25,901 nt of DNA from JAOAJF01 sp046295675 (GTDB lineage: Archaea; Micrarchaeota; Micrarchaeia; Anstonellales; Anstonellaceae). The notes under the pieces were generated by a model that saw only the letters and a list, made by a program, of their open reading frames with translations, was not told where the DNA came from and searched no databases. Where the stretch lies: NCBI GenBank assembly GCA_046295675.1, contig JBKBMW010000005.1:1-25901 (forward strand), read 5' to 3'. Of this stretch, positions 17,319-24,315 are shown piece by piece. Positions within the stretch are counted from its first letter, which is position 1; every line of letters begins with the position of its first letter. A program made the position numbers and the translations under genes.

Positions 17319-17339
17319 AAAACTTTCCTCCTAATAGGC

Positions 17340-18149
17340 TTAATAAACTGCACCTTCCATAGCAATACCAGTTGGAGGAATTGCTTTTTCCCATTCAAAA
17401 CATTTTAACATTTCATCTCCTTGGAGATTTACTATTTGAACATTTAGTGCATTTGCTAAGGTAGATTTTAGCTCGTTTGCTTGAGATTTTACTTCTGCAA
17501 TTGCTGCTTCTTTTGATAAACCAGTTGCTGTTGTCATTGCATAGATTATTGCCCCCATTGGTTTAAATCCAGCAACTAATCGGTTTAGTTGTGCTTCGTA
17601 CATTGCAACTTCTTTTTCATATCTATCTAGTCTTAGTACATCTGGTTCTGGCTTTTCTCTTTCTCTTGAAAGTTTTAATTGAGCTTCAGCATACTTTGTT
17701 TCTAGTTCTCTTCTATGATGAGAGATATCAATAACATAAACCATAAGTGAAAATTTTACTGGAAATCTTACAGAAGAAATTGCCCTTTCAAAATATTCAG
17801 AATAAACTGCATTTTCTTCTGGGCTTTTTTCAGTAGTAGATTCAAACATTTTTATTCCTAAAAAGGCAGATGCGTAATAGATTCCACCATCTTGTTTTAA
17901 TATTACATCTTGTGAAGGAGGGATTTCATATCCTCCAACCATAATTTGTACTATTTTACCTTTTTGTGTTAGAAATGGGATAATGAGATAACCATATTTG
18001 TAAAGAAGAACAGAAGTAATTGTACCAATTCCACAAAGAAAGGCTGAGATATATGCAAATGGCCCACTTCCTGAAGCATATGAACCAAATGCTCCTAAAA
18101 GACCCACAACAGCTGCAGCATAAGCAAAGTATTTGGCATTTAATTCCAT
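17340..18149 (-). CDS. Two-helix membrane protein resembling a detached VirB4/TraC N-terminal domain
   Basis: 269 residues. Seen: two hydrophobic helices at about 8-28 and 31-58 (small-residue-rich, AAAVVGLLGAFGSYASGSG), then a soluble inside domain: VGGYEIPPSQDVILKQDGGIYYASAFLGIKMFE, FERAISSVRFPVKFSLMVYVID, a charged helical pair at about 145-195, FKPMGAIIYAMTTATG and a C-terminal helix ending near AIPPTG. Inference: the layout (query-like strands with an L.IK.FE segment, a long helical hairpin, a second strand segment, then a short helix) is that of the domain preceding the ATPase core in VirB4/TraC proteins. The next gene encodes an ATPase lacking it. The helices would tether the pair to the membrane. 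First gene of the cluster; AAGGGTG precedes the ATG. Confidence 0.65.
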   Translation of the reverse strand: MELNAKYFAYAAAVVGLLGAFGSYASGSGPFAYISAFLCGIGTITSVLLYKYGYLIIPFLTQKGKIVQIMVGGYEIPPSQDVILKQDGGIYYASAFLGIKMFESTTEKSPEENAVYSEYFERAISSVRFPVKFSLMVYVIDISHHRRELETKYAEAQLKLSREREKPEPDVLRLDRYEKEVAMYEAQLNRLVAGFKPMGAIIYAMTTATGLSKEAAIAEVKSQANELKSTLANALNVQIVNLQGDEMLKCFEWEKAIPPTGIAMEGAVY

Positions 18150-18186
18150 TTAGATTACACCCTTGGTAAAAATATATACTAAGCTC

Positions 18187-18200
18187 TTTTTTATAAATTC
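18187..18200 (-). promoter_or_regulatory. TATA box of the VirB4/HerA cluster
   Basis: On the minus strand this reads GAATTTATAAAAAA, a good archaeal TATA box about 43 nt before the ATG at 18149. It predicts a start near 18168 and a leader of about 20 nt that includes the AAGGGTG ribosome site. It is the only clear promoter ahead of the five genes, whose gaps are all short. Confidence 0.55.
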
Positions 18201-18278
18201 TTCTAAATTAACTAATCAGGCTATATTTTTATTTTTTACCATTCTAAATATTAACAGAAGGAATTTGTGGGGAGGAGA

Positions 18279-18770
18279 ATGATTACATATAATCAAATCT
18301 GCGATTTGTATAGAAATGAAAAAAATACAAATTCGATATGCCAACTTCCAGCAAATTTTGAAAAAGAGGTTAAAGAGCTTATAACAGATTTGAATATAAA
18401 AGGGGATTTGCAATCAAAAAAAGAAATTGAAAATGTTAAGAACAGGTTAAAAGCATTGATGGAAATAAGACTTGAAAAGATTGCATTAAGAGCGATAAGC
18501 ATGCAAAAACTGCAAACAGAATTAGAAGTAGAGGAGAAAATATTTGTTTCTATTAAGGAGATGGTCAAAAAGCATTATCAATGGATTGAAGAGCTTGACA
18601 AACAAGAAAAAACACCCACACAAAAATTAAAAATAATAAAAGAAGTGGAGGAATACATAAGCGAGAATGGACAAACAAAGGGCCCATATCAAAAAGATGA
18701 GATTGTGGAAACAGATTTAAAAGAGGCTCAATGGTTAATAAAAGGTGGTTTTGCAATTCCCTCTACTTGA
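18279..18770 (+). CDS. GINS complex subunit, Gins51 (Gins15)-like
   Basis: 163 residues. The ATG at 18279 is chosen because GGGGAGGAGA ends just before it; a GTG four codons upstream would overlap this ribosome site. GINS joins MCM and GAN/Cdc45 in the replicative helicase. Seen: N-terminal helix MITYNQICDLYRNEKN, then QLPANFEKEVKELI at about 22-35; the conserved helix LMEIRLEKIALRAI at 60-73, which matches the GINS pattern of L..R..KI...A; further helices to about 125; and a small C-terminal domain with IVETDLKEAQWLIKGGFAIPS. This helical-then-small-beta order is the Gins51 arrangement. Context supports it, because archaeal GINS genes often sit beside the L44e operon. Confidence 0.72.
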   Translation: MITYNQICDLYRNEKNTNSICQLPANFEKEVKELITDLNIKGDLQSKKEIENVKNRLKALMEIRLEKIALRAISMQKLQTELEVEEKIFVSIKEMVKKHYQWIEELDKQEKTPTQKLKIIKEVEEYISENGQTKGPYQKDEIVETDLKEAQWLIKGGFAIPST

Positions 18771-18815
18771 AAAACAAATATTAAAAGTTAAAATGTATAA
18801 AACCTTAAAAAAATT

Positions 18816-18858
18816 GATTTGCAACGATTTGCAACAAGATATTAGATTAATTAGATTA
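18816..18858. repeat. Two short tandem repeats upstream of the ribosomal operon
   Basis: The 10-mer GATTTGCAAC occurs twice head to tail at 18816-18835, and ATTAGATTA occurs twice at 18841-18858. Both lie in the 164-nt gap between the Gins51-like gene and L44e, upstream of a TATA-like box at 18870-18879. A spacing of one helical turn would suit a regulator site, but the units are short and A+T-rich. Confidence 0.4.
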
Positions 18859-18869
18859 TAATGGAATTA

Positions 18870-18879
18870 TTTTATAAGA
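18870..18879 (+). promoter_or_regulatory. TATA box of the L44e operon
   Basis: The sequence TTTTATAAGA predicts transcription from about 18901, a leader of about 34 nt before the L44e ATG at 18935. A second TATA-like run at 18901-18908 would start too close to keep the ribosome site, so it is less likely. Confidence 0.45.
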
Positions 18880-18934
18880 GAATTATTAATAAAACTTAAG
18901 CTATAAAGATAATAATAAAATAATGGGTGAAAAA

Positions 18935-19219
18935 ATGAAAATGCCAAAAGAGATTAGAACATATTGTAGATATTGTAATAAACATACCAAACAAACAGTA
19001 AAACTTGCTTCAAAAAGCCCTGCTCGTTCTCTTGCAATAGGTACAAGAAAGCATGAAAGAAAACTAAAAGGAAGAGGAGGAAAAAGGGCTGGGAAAGTAC
19101 CTGTAAAAAAACAAGGAAAAAGACAAGTAGTGATGCTTACTTGCACTGAATGTAAGAAAAAGACTCCTAGGACTATAGGAAGCAGAACAAAGAAAAAATT
19201 AGAAGTTGTTTCAAAATAG
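18935..19219 (+). CDS. rpl44e: Large-subunit ribosomal protein eL42 (L44e)
   Basis: 94 residues, the usual archaeal length. The ATG at 18935 is chosen over one 12 nt earlier because GGGTGA lies just upstream and the family starts with MKMPK. Seen: two CxxC zinc pairs (CRYC and CTEC) and the basic glycine-rich middle (KLKGRGGKRAGKVPVKK). It is a 50S protein near the E site. First gene of the conserved archaeal order L44e-S27e-aIF2alpha-Nop10-PAC2, all present here with short gaps or overlaps. Confidence 0.96.
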   Translation: MKMPKEIRTYCRYCNKHTKQTVKLASKSPARSLAIGTRKHERKLKGRGGKRAGKVPVKKQGKRQVVMLTCTECKKKTPRTIGSRTKKKLEVVSK

Positions 19220-19228
19220 GGTGAGAAG

Positions 19229-19414
19229 ATGGAAGAAAAAAGAAAAGCTTGTTTTCTTAAGATTAAATGCATTTGCTCAAATGAGCAGATTATATTTGAA
19301 CATGCAAAAACTCCAGTTAAATGTTTGGTATGTAATGAGATAATTGCTTATCCAACCGGTGGAAAGGTAAAAATAGATGAAAAAAAAGCAAAATGTTTAG
19401 AAAAATTTAGTTAA
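19229..19414 (+). CDS. rps27e: Small-subunit ribosomal protein eS27 (S27e)
   Basis: 61 residues. Seen: FLKIKCICSNEQIIFEHAKTPVKCLVC followed by PTGGKVKI, the S27e pattern. Oddity: archaeal and eukaryotic S27e usually have KCxxCxNEQ, with CxxC at the first zinc knuckle. Here it reads KCICSNEQ, one residue shorter (C14 and C16), while the second pair C32/C35 is normal. A Cys at position 8 could stand in as ligand. GGGTGA before the ATG, 9 nt after L44e. Confidence 0.93.
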   Translation: MEEKRKACFLKIKCICSNEQIIFEHAKTPVKCLVCNEIIAYPTGGKVKIDEKKAKCLEKFS

Positions 19415-19465
19415 ATAGAAAAATTTAATTAAAAAGACAAAAAATGAAAAATGAGAAGTGAAAAA

Positions 19466-20269
19466 ATGGGTAAAAAATTCCCAAAACTAAATGAACTTGT
19501 TTTGGCTCAAATAAAAAAAATATTTAATTATGGGGCATTTTGTACTCTAAAAGAGTATGATAACTATGAAGCATTTTTACATATATCAGAAGTTGCTCCA
19601 AGATGGATAAAAAATATTCATGAATTTTTGCATGAAGGACAACAATTAGTAGTAAAGGTTATTAATGTAGATGAAGAAAAAGATCAGATTGATGTTTCAT
19701 TAAAAAAAGTAACAGAATATGAAGCAAAAAACAAAATAAAACAATATAGGCAGGAAAAAAGAGCAAATAATATTTTTAAACTTTTTTTAAAGGAGGCAAG
19801 CATAGACTCTCAAAAAGAAGAAAAAATAAAAGAAGTTTTGATAACCAAGTATGGTTCTCTTTTTTCTGCTTTAGAGGAAATAAATTCTGATCAAAATTTT
19901 AATCTTGATATATTGGAACTAAACCAAGAGCAACAAATCAAACTTAGACAAATAATTCAAAAAAATATGAAAAAAGCTCAAATAAAGATTTCTAAGGTTA
20001 TAAGATTGGTATCATATGCAAATGATGGGATACAAAAAATAAAAAATGTTTTACTCAAAATAAAAGAGATGGCAAAAAAAGATGAAAAGAATAAAGATAT
20101 TGAGATTGAGATTCTTTATCTTGGAGCTCCAAGATATCAACTCACAATAAAAAATTCAGAACCAAAGAAAATAACCAAACTTTTTGAACAGCTTCTAAAA
20201 AAAATTGAGAAGTTTTCTAAAGAAAATGATGTTCTTTTTGAACTGGAGGAAGGAGGAACAACAACATGA
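19466..20269 (+). CDS. Translation initiation factor 2 subunit alpha (aIF2-alpha)
   Basis: 267 residues from the ATG at 19466; an ATG five codons earlier lacks a good ribosome site, whereas GAAGTGA fits this one. Part of aIF2, which delivers initiator tRNA to the ribosome. Seen: an N-terminal S1 domain at about 8-85 (LVLAQIKKIFNYGAFCTLKEY, FLHISEVAPRWIKNIHEFL, KDQIDVSLKKV), a helical middle with many Lys/Glu at about 90-175, and a C-terminal alpha/beta domain (IEIEILYLGAPRYQLTIKN) that docks to the gamma subunit. The stop overlaps the Nop10 start by 4 nt. Confidence 0.95.
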   Translation: MGKKFPKLNELVLAQIKKIFNYGAFCTLKEYDNYEAFLHISEVAPRWIKNIHEFLHEGQQLVVKVINVDEEKDQIDVSLKKVTEYEAKNKIKQYRQEKRANNIFKLFLKEASIDSQKEEKIKEVLITKYGSLFSALEEINSDQNFNLDILELNQEQQIKLRQIIQKNMKKAQIKISKVIRLVSYANDGIQKIKNVLLKIKEMAKKDEKNKDIEIEILYLGAPRYQLTIKNSEPKKITKLFEQLLKKIEKFSKENDVLFELEEGGTTT

Positions 20270-20424
20270 ATTTGATGTTTAGATGTCCAAAAACAAAAAA
20301 GTATACCCTTAAAAGAATTTTAGATGGAGTGCAGACAATAAATCCCCACCCTCCAAAGTTTGAACCATTAGATAAAGTTGGAAAATACAGAAGAAAAATA
20401 AAATACAGAGAAATTGAATGGTGA
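20266..20424 (+). CDS. nop10: H/ACA RNP protein Nop10, lacking the usual zinc ribbon
   Basis: 52 residues, translated by hand; ATG at 20266 overlaps the aIF2-alpha stop, and AGGAGG lies 9 nt upstream. The fourth codon is also ATG, so MFRCPK is a possible start. Nop10 binds Cbf5 in the pseudouridylation RNP. Seen: KYTLKRILDGVQT followed by NPHPPKFEPLDKVGKYRRKIKYR, the typical Nop10 core. Oddity: archaeal Nop10 normally has two CxxC pairs flanking YTL; here CPKC is CPKT and the second pair is gone, so only one Cys is left. Eukaryotic Nop10 also lacks them. Its place between aIF2-alpha and PAC2 supports the call. Confidence 0.9.
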   Translation: MNLMFRCPKTKKYTLKRILDGVQTINPHPPKFEPLDKVGKYRRKIKYREIEW

Positions 20425-20438
20425 GTGGAGGGATAAAA

Positions 20439-21203
20439 ATGGCTAAAACATTAATTGTAGAAAAAAAAGGAGTAAAATTAAAAAATCCGATTTTGATAGA
20501 GGGTTTACCTGGGATTGGGCTTGTAGCTAAAATTACAGTAGATTATTTGATTAAAAAAACAAAAGCTGAAAAAATTGCAAACATTTATTCACCTTATTTT
20601 CCTCCACAGGTTTTGATGAAGAAGGATGGAATAATTCGAATGCCGAGTTTAAGACTATATTTGATTAGAAATCAGAAAAATGATTTTGTTGTTTTAGCTG
20701 GAGATCATCAACCAAATGAGTTTATAGCACAATATCAGTTAAATAAAGATATAGTAAAATATTTCAAAAAAAAGAAAGGAAAACTAATAATTACTCTGGG
20801 AGGTTATGGAACAGGAAACATTAAAAACGAGCCTGAAATTTATGGGGCTGCTACTAATAAAAAATTAGTAGAAAAATATGAAAAATTCAATGTAAAATTT
20901 GGAAAAACTCCTGGTGCTATTGTTGGTGCTGCAGGCTTGCTTATTGGATTGGCAAAATTATATAAAATAGATGGAATTTGTCTTATGGCTCCTACACAAG
21001 GAAACTACATAGACCCGAAGGCTTCTTTTAATTTACTAAACAAACTTTTAGAGATTATGGAACTAAAAATAGATACTCAAGAACTGGAAAACAAAGTTGC
21101 TGAAGGCGAGAGATTCATCAAAAAATTAGAGAGTATGACTAATGAGAAACTAGGAAGTATTCAAAACGAAAAACAATCTAAAGATCTTACATATATAAGA
21201 TAA
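20439..21203 (+). CDS. PAC2-family protein (proteasome assembly chaperone-like)
   Basis: 254 residues from the ATG at 20439, preceded by GGAGGG; the frame is open 7 codons upstream but overlaps Nop10. Seen: NPILIEGLPGIGLVAKITVDYLI at about 17-40, FPPQVLMKKDGIIRMPSLRLY, LITLGGYGTGNIKNEPEIYGAAT, the glycine-rich GKTPGAIVGAAGLLIGLAKL and a coiled C-terminus. This is the archaeal PAC2 layout. Known eukaryotic relatives help proteasome alpha-ring assembly; the archaeal role is not firmly set. Last gene of the L44e operon. Confidence 0.88.
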   Translation: MAKTLIVEKKGVKLKNPILIEGLPGIGLVAKITVDYLIKKTKAEKIANIYSPYFPPQVLMKKDGIIRMPSLRLYLIRNQKNDFVVLAGDHQPNEFIAQYQLNKDIVKYFKKKKGKLIITLGGYGTGNIKNEPEIYGAATNKKLVEKYEKFNVKFGKTPGAIVGAAGLLIGLAKLYKIDGICLMAPTQGNYIDPKASFNLLNKLLEIMELKIDTQELENKVAEGERFIKKLESMTNEKLGSIQNEKQSKDLTYIR

Positions 21204-21236
21204 AAAAATAAGATAAAAAAAGAAAAAAAGAAAAAA
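21204..21236 (-). terminator. Oligo-T terminator of the carS-pepA unit
   Basis: On the minus strand, directly after the pepA stop, there are several runs of six or seven T separated by single C or A. This is a strong archaeal-type terminator. On the plus strand the same stretch is A-rich and would not stop the L44e operon. Confidence 0.6.
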
Positions 21237-22700
21237 TCAAAATTTAGAGTAGATATATTCTAAAACTAATCTTACTCCAAAACCTAACCCACCGCTTACT
21301 AAACCAAATTTTGGTTTTTCTGCCCATGCTGTTCCTGCAATATCGATATGAGCCCAAGATAATTTTTTATTTTTGGAATCTACAAAAATTTTTAGAAAAG
21401 AATAACCTGCAATTGCACCAGCATTTCCTCTTTCTCCTACATTTTTTACATCTGCAACTTGGCTTTTGACTTTTTCATCATATTCTTCCCAAACAGGTAA
21501 TGGCCAGAGGCGTTCATTTGTTTCTTGTCCTGTTTGAAGAAGTTTTTTGGAAAACTCTTCATCTGCACACATAAGACCTGCTGCTAAATCCCCAAGTGCA
21601 ACTACACACGCCCCAGTTAGAGTAGCTAAATCAATCAGATAGTTTGGTTCAAACTCCTTTACACAATAAGCAAGAGCATCTGCTAAAACTATTCTTCCTT
21701 CAGCATCAGTATTTAGAACTTCAATTGTTTTGTTATTATATGCTTTGATTATATCTCCTGGCCGATAAGAACTAGAAGATGGAAGGTTTTCTGCTAATGC
21801 CAAAATTCCTACTATGTTTTTCTTTGGTTTTAGTTTTCCTAAACCATGAAAGATGCCCAGCACTGCACAAGCCCCAGATTTATCAAACTTCATTTCTTCC
21901 ATATATTCAGATGGTTTAAGAGATAACCCGCCAGAATCAAAAACAATTCCTTTTCCAACTACTCCGAGGTCAAAACTTTTTTTGTTTTTATCTCCTTTAT
22001 AAATCAAAGCTACTAAATAAGGTGGATTTACCGAACCGCTTCCGACTGCTAAGATTCCATTCATATTTTTCTTTTTTAAGTCTTCTTTAGATAAGACCAA
22101 ACATTCAAAACCATTTTCTTTAGAGAGTTTTTTTGCTTCTTTAACAATAAAAGAGGTTGTTGCTATATTTGGAGGTTCATTTTGAATAGACCTTGCATAA
22201 TTTGTTGCTTGTGCAAAAATTTTTCCAACTGAAAGTTCTTGCTCTACATTTTCTTTACAAATAAAATAAATTTTTTTTACTTTTGGTTCAGGGCCTTTTT
22301 TTTCTTTATATTTATCAAAAGAGTAATCAGCAAGATAAATATGGGCAGAAAGGACTTTGGCAAATTCTTTAATATCAAAAAATATTGCAATATCTGAATA
22401 AAAATCGTGTTTGAGGCTGTTGAAAGCAGAAGCATAAGCAGAAGAGAAATTAAGTTGGTTTAACTTTTCTTTTTGACCTAATCCCAATAGAATTATTTTT
22501 GAAAATTTTTTTCCTTCCACTTCAATATTTTGCAATTCGACCATTTGCCCAAGATTTGCAAAAAAATCTTTGAACTGTGGACTGGAAGCATCTACCCAAG
22601 AAGGAAAAACTGGTTGTTGGTTTTCCTTTGTGTTATATAAACAAAAGATTAAAGCCTCTGCGTTTGCTTCTTTTATTTCTTTTACATAGGTATAATCCAT
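21237..22700 (-). CDS. pepA: Leucyl aminopeptidase, M17 family
   Basis: 487 residues, normal for M17. Cytoplasmic, two-metal, usually hexameric enzyme that trims N-terminal residues from peptides. Seen: VGKGIVFDSGGLSLKP with K250, D255 and K262; EEMKFDKSGA with D273; and NTDAEGR at 330-336 with D332, E334 and R336. The spacings equal those of the E. coli PepA metal and catalytic residues (K270, D275, K282, D293, D352, E354, R356). All catalytic residues are present. It is 4 nt after carS and probably cotranscribed. The N-terminal domain is divergent. Confidence 0.95.
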   Translation of the reverse strand: MDYTYVKEIKEANAEALIFCLYNTKENQQPVFPSWVDASSPQFKDFFANLGQMVELQNIEVEGKKFSKIILLGLGQKEKLNQLNFSSAYASAFNSLKHDFYSDIAIFFDIKEFAKVLSAHIYLADYSFDKYKEKKGPEPKVKKIYFICKENVEQELSVGKIFAQATNYARSIQNEPPNIATTSFIVKEAKKLSKENGFECLVLSKEDLKKKNMNGILAVGSGSVNPPYLVALIYKGDKNKKSFDLGVVGKGIVFDSGGLSLKPSEYMEEMKFDKSGACAVLGIFHGLGKLKPKKNIVGILALAENLPSSSSYRPGDIIKAYNNKTIEVLNTDAEGRIVLADALAYCVKEFEPNYLIDLATLTGACVVALGDLAAGLMCADEEFSKKLLQTGQETNERLWPLPVWEEYDEKVKSQVADVKNVGERGNAGAIAGYSFLKIFVDSKNKKLSWAHIDIAGTAWAEKPKFGLVSGGLGFGVRLVLEYIYSKF

Positions 22701-22704
22701 AAAC

Positions 22705-23235
22705 TCACCATGGTACTTTTTTTAGTTTTAGCATAAATGCAATATAATTTGCTGCTCTATGAAGTATATAAGTAAAAAAGAATAAAAATAAAATATTTTC
22801 TAAACTAAAAAGGTATCTAAAGCCAGCAATATAAACAAAAAACAGAGCAACTACAAGAAAAGTTAATTGGTCTAATAAAAATGAAGATTTTCCTTGTTTT
22901 ATTCCTAGCCTTCGCTTGATAAAGGAACCTAACAAATCTCCTAAAAGTGCTCCTGATGAAAGCAAAAAACCAATCTCTAAATAAAGATAGAAATTTGAGG
23001 CAAAAATATCAAACTCACTGCCTATAAGAATTTTTGCTTCTAAAATGGAGGAGAGCATGCCTGCTAAAAATCCACCCAACAAACCAAGATAGGTTTTTCC
23101 TTTTCCTAAGATTGGGCGCCCATCAAAAAATTTTTTATTAAAATCTATTGGAAATTTTCCACCTAAGATAACAGGAGCTGAATTTGCAATATAAGCTGGA
23201 AAAATAAAGATAAATAAATAAAGGATATCAAACAT
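22705..23235 (-). CDS. carS: CDP-archaeol synthase
   Basis: 176 residues. Integral membrane enzyme that makes CDP-archaeol from CTP and di-geranylgeranylglyceryl phosphate for archaeal phospholipids. Seen: N-terminal helix MFDILYLFIFIFPAYIANSAP, the signature FPIDFNKKFFDGRPILGKGKT at about 28-48, several membrane helices, and GALLGDLLGSFIKRRLGIKQG. These are the conserved CarS (former DUF46) loops. This gene alone marks the genome as archaeal. A TATA-like run at 23259-23266 lies about 27 nt before the ATG, so the mRNA may be leaderless. Confidence 0.93.
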   Translation of the reverse strand: MFDILYLFIFIFPAYIANSAPVILGGKFPIDFNKKFFDGRPILGKGKTYLGLLGGFLAGMLSSILEAKILIGSEFDIFASNFYLYLEIGFLLSSGALLGDLLGSFIKRRLGIKQGKSSFLLDQLTFLVVALFFVYIAGFRYLFSLENILFLFFFTYILHRAANYIAFMLKLKKVPW

Positions 23236-23298
23236 AAAATAATTTAGAAGAAAAGACTAATAAATAATTAAGTTTATTATATGTTAGAGGAGATTGAA

Positions 23299-24306
23299 AT
23301 GACCAAGGGATTAGTTAAAGAAAAAGAAAAAAGCTCACAATTAATTGAACTAAAAGTTTTAAAAAATCCTATATTTGTTTACATACTTTTGGCTTTTGCC
23401 TTAGGTGCAATTGTATTTGGAGTAATGTTACTATTGGGAGATTTTTCAAGCAGTTTTAATACTCCTCAATTAGGAAGTGAAGGCTGTATAGCACAACTTG
23501 ATATTAAAGGTGAGATAGTTTCCTATGAGATAGAGCCAGACATATTTGGCCAAACTTCTTCCTTAACTTCAAGTCTTGAGGTCAAGAGATTAATAGAAGA
23601 AGCTGACAAGAAAAGCAATATAAAAGGAATTTTAATTGTAATAGATTCTCCAGGGGGTTCTGTATTGGGAAGCCAGGAGATTTACAAGGCTTTAAAAAAT
23701 TCTAAAAAACCAAAGGTTGCATATTTGAGAGAAATTGCTGCTTCTGGTGGTTATTATGCTGCTTTAGGTACGGATTATATTATAGCAGAACCAAGTACAT
23801 TAACAGGTTCGATTGGAGCAAGGATGACATTAATAGAGTTGACTGATCTGTTTCAAAAAATTGGGTATAACCAAACAAATATAAAATCTGGAGAATTAAA
23901 AGACATTGGAGATCCATCTAAAAAGCCAACTGAGAAAGAAATCCAGCTTTTACAAAACTTAGTAAATGAAACTTTTGAAGATTTTAAGCAAGCCCTTCTA
24001 ATAAATCGTGCAAATAAGTTAGATCAAAACAAATTAGAGGATATATATTCTGCTGCAATATTTAGTGGAAAACAGGCATTTGAAATTGGATTAGTGGACC
24101 AGATAGGAGAAAAAGAAGATGCTATAAATAAAATTTCAGAACTTGCAAAATCAAAAAAGAAACTTTTAATTTGTGAAAGTGAAAAAAGGAAAGGCGGATT
24201 TTTAAGCAGTTTGCTTAATTCATTTACACAAATTCTTTCTCCAAAAGTTCAAATAAATGTTAATATAGCAAAACCATCTTCAACAAAAAGTTTATTCTAT
24301 GAATGA
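23299..24306 (+). CDS. sppA: Signal peptide peptidase SppA, archaeal short type
   Basis: 335 residues from the ATG at 23299, chosen because GAGGAG lies 6 nt upstream; an ATG six codons earlier has no such site. Membrane-bound Ser/Lys protease of family S49 that degrades cleaved signal peptides and some membrane proteins. Seen: one membrane helix near residues 25-47; the S49 fold with LIVIDSPGGSVLGSQEIYKAL; the catalytic Ser in AASGGYYAA (S149); TGSIGARM; and the catalytic Lys in IKSGELKDIG (K201). The Ser-Lys spacing of 52 equals that of the Thermococcus enzyme. It has a single S49 domain, as in archaea. The stop TGA is followed in the same frame by a Cys-rich protein without a normal start. 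Confidence 0.94.
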   Translation: MTKGLVKEKEKSSQLIELKVLKNPIFVYILLAFALGAIVFGVMLLLGDFSSSFNTPQLGSEGCIAQLDIKGEIVSYEIEPDIFGQTSSLTSSLEVKRLIEEADKKSNIKGILIVIDSPGGSVLGSQEIYKALKNSKKPKVAYLREIAASGGYYAALGTDYIIAEPSTLTGSIGARMTLIELTDLFQKIGYNQTNIKSGELKDIGDPSKKPTEKEIQLLQNLVNETFEDFKQALLINRANKLDQNKLEDIYSAAIFSGKQAFEIGLVDQIGEKEDAINKISELAKSKKKLLICESEKRKGGFLSSLLNSFTQILSPKVQINVNIAKPSSTKSLFYE

Positions 24307-24315
24307 GGTGGAAAA

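Noticed and set aside
18901..19272. A 123-codon minus-strand frame opposite L44e
   Set aside because: It is antisense to a certain ribosomal protein gene; its hydrophobic look comes from reversed Lys codons.
24304..24306. sppA TGA read as selenocysteine or through to make a fusion
   Set aside because: No SECIS-like hairpin was evident, SppA ends at a normal family length, and a ribosome site follows the stop. Kept only as a minor option in the Cys-rich protein entry.
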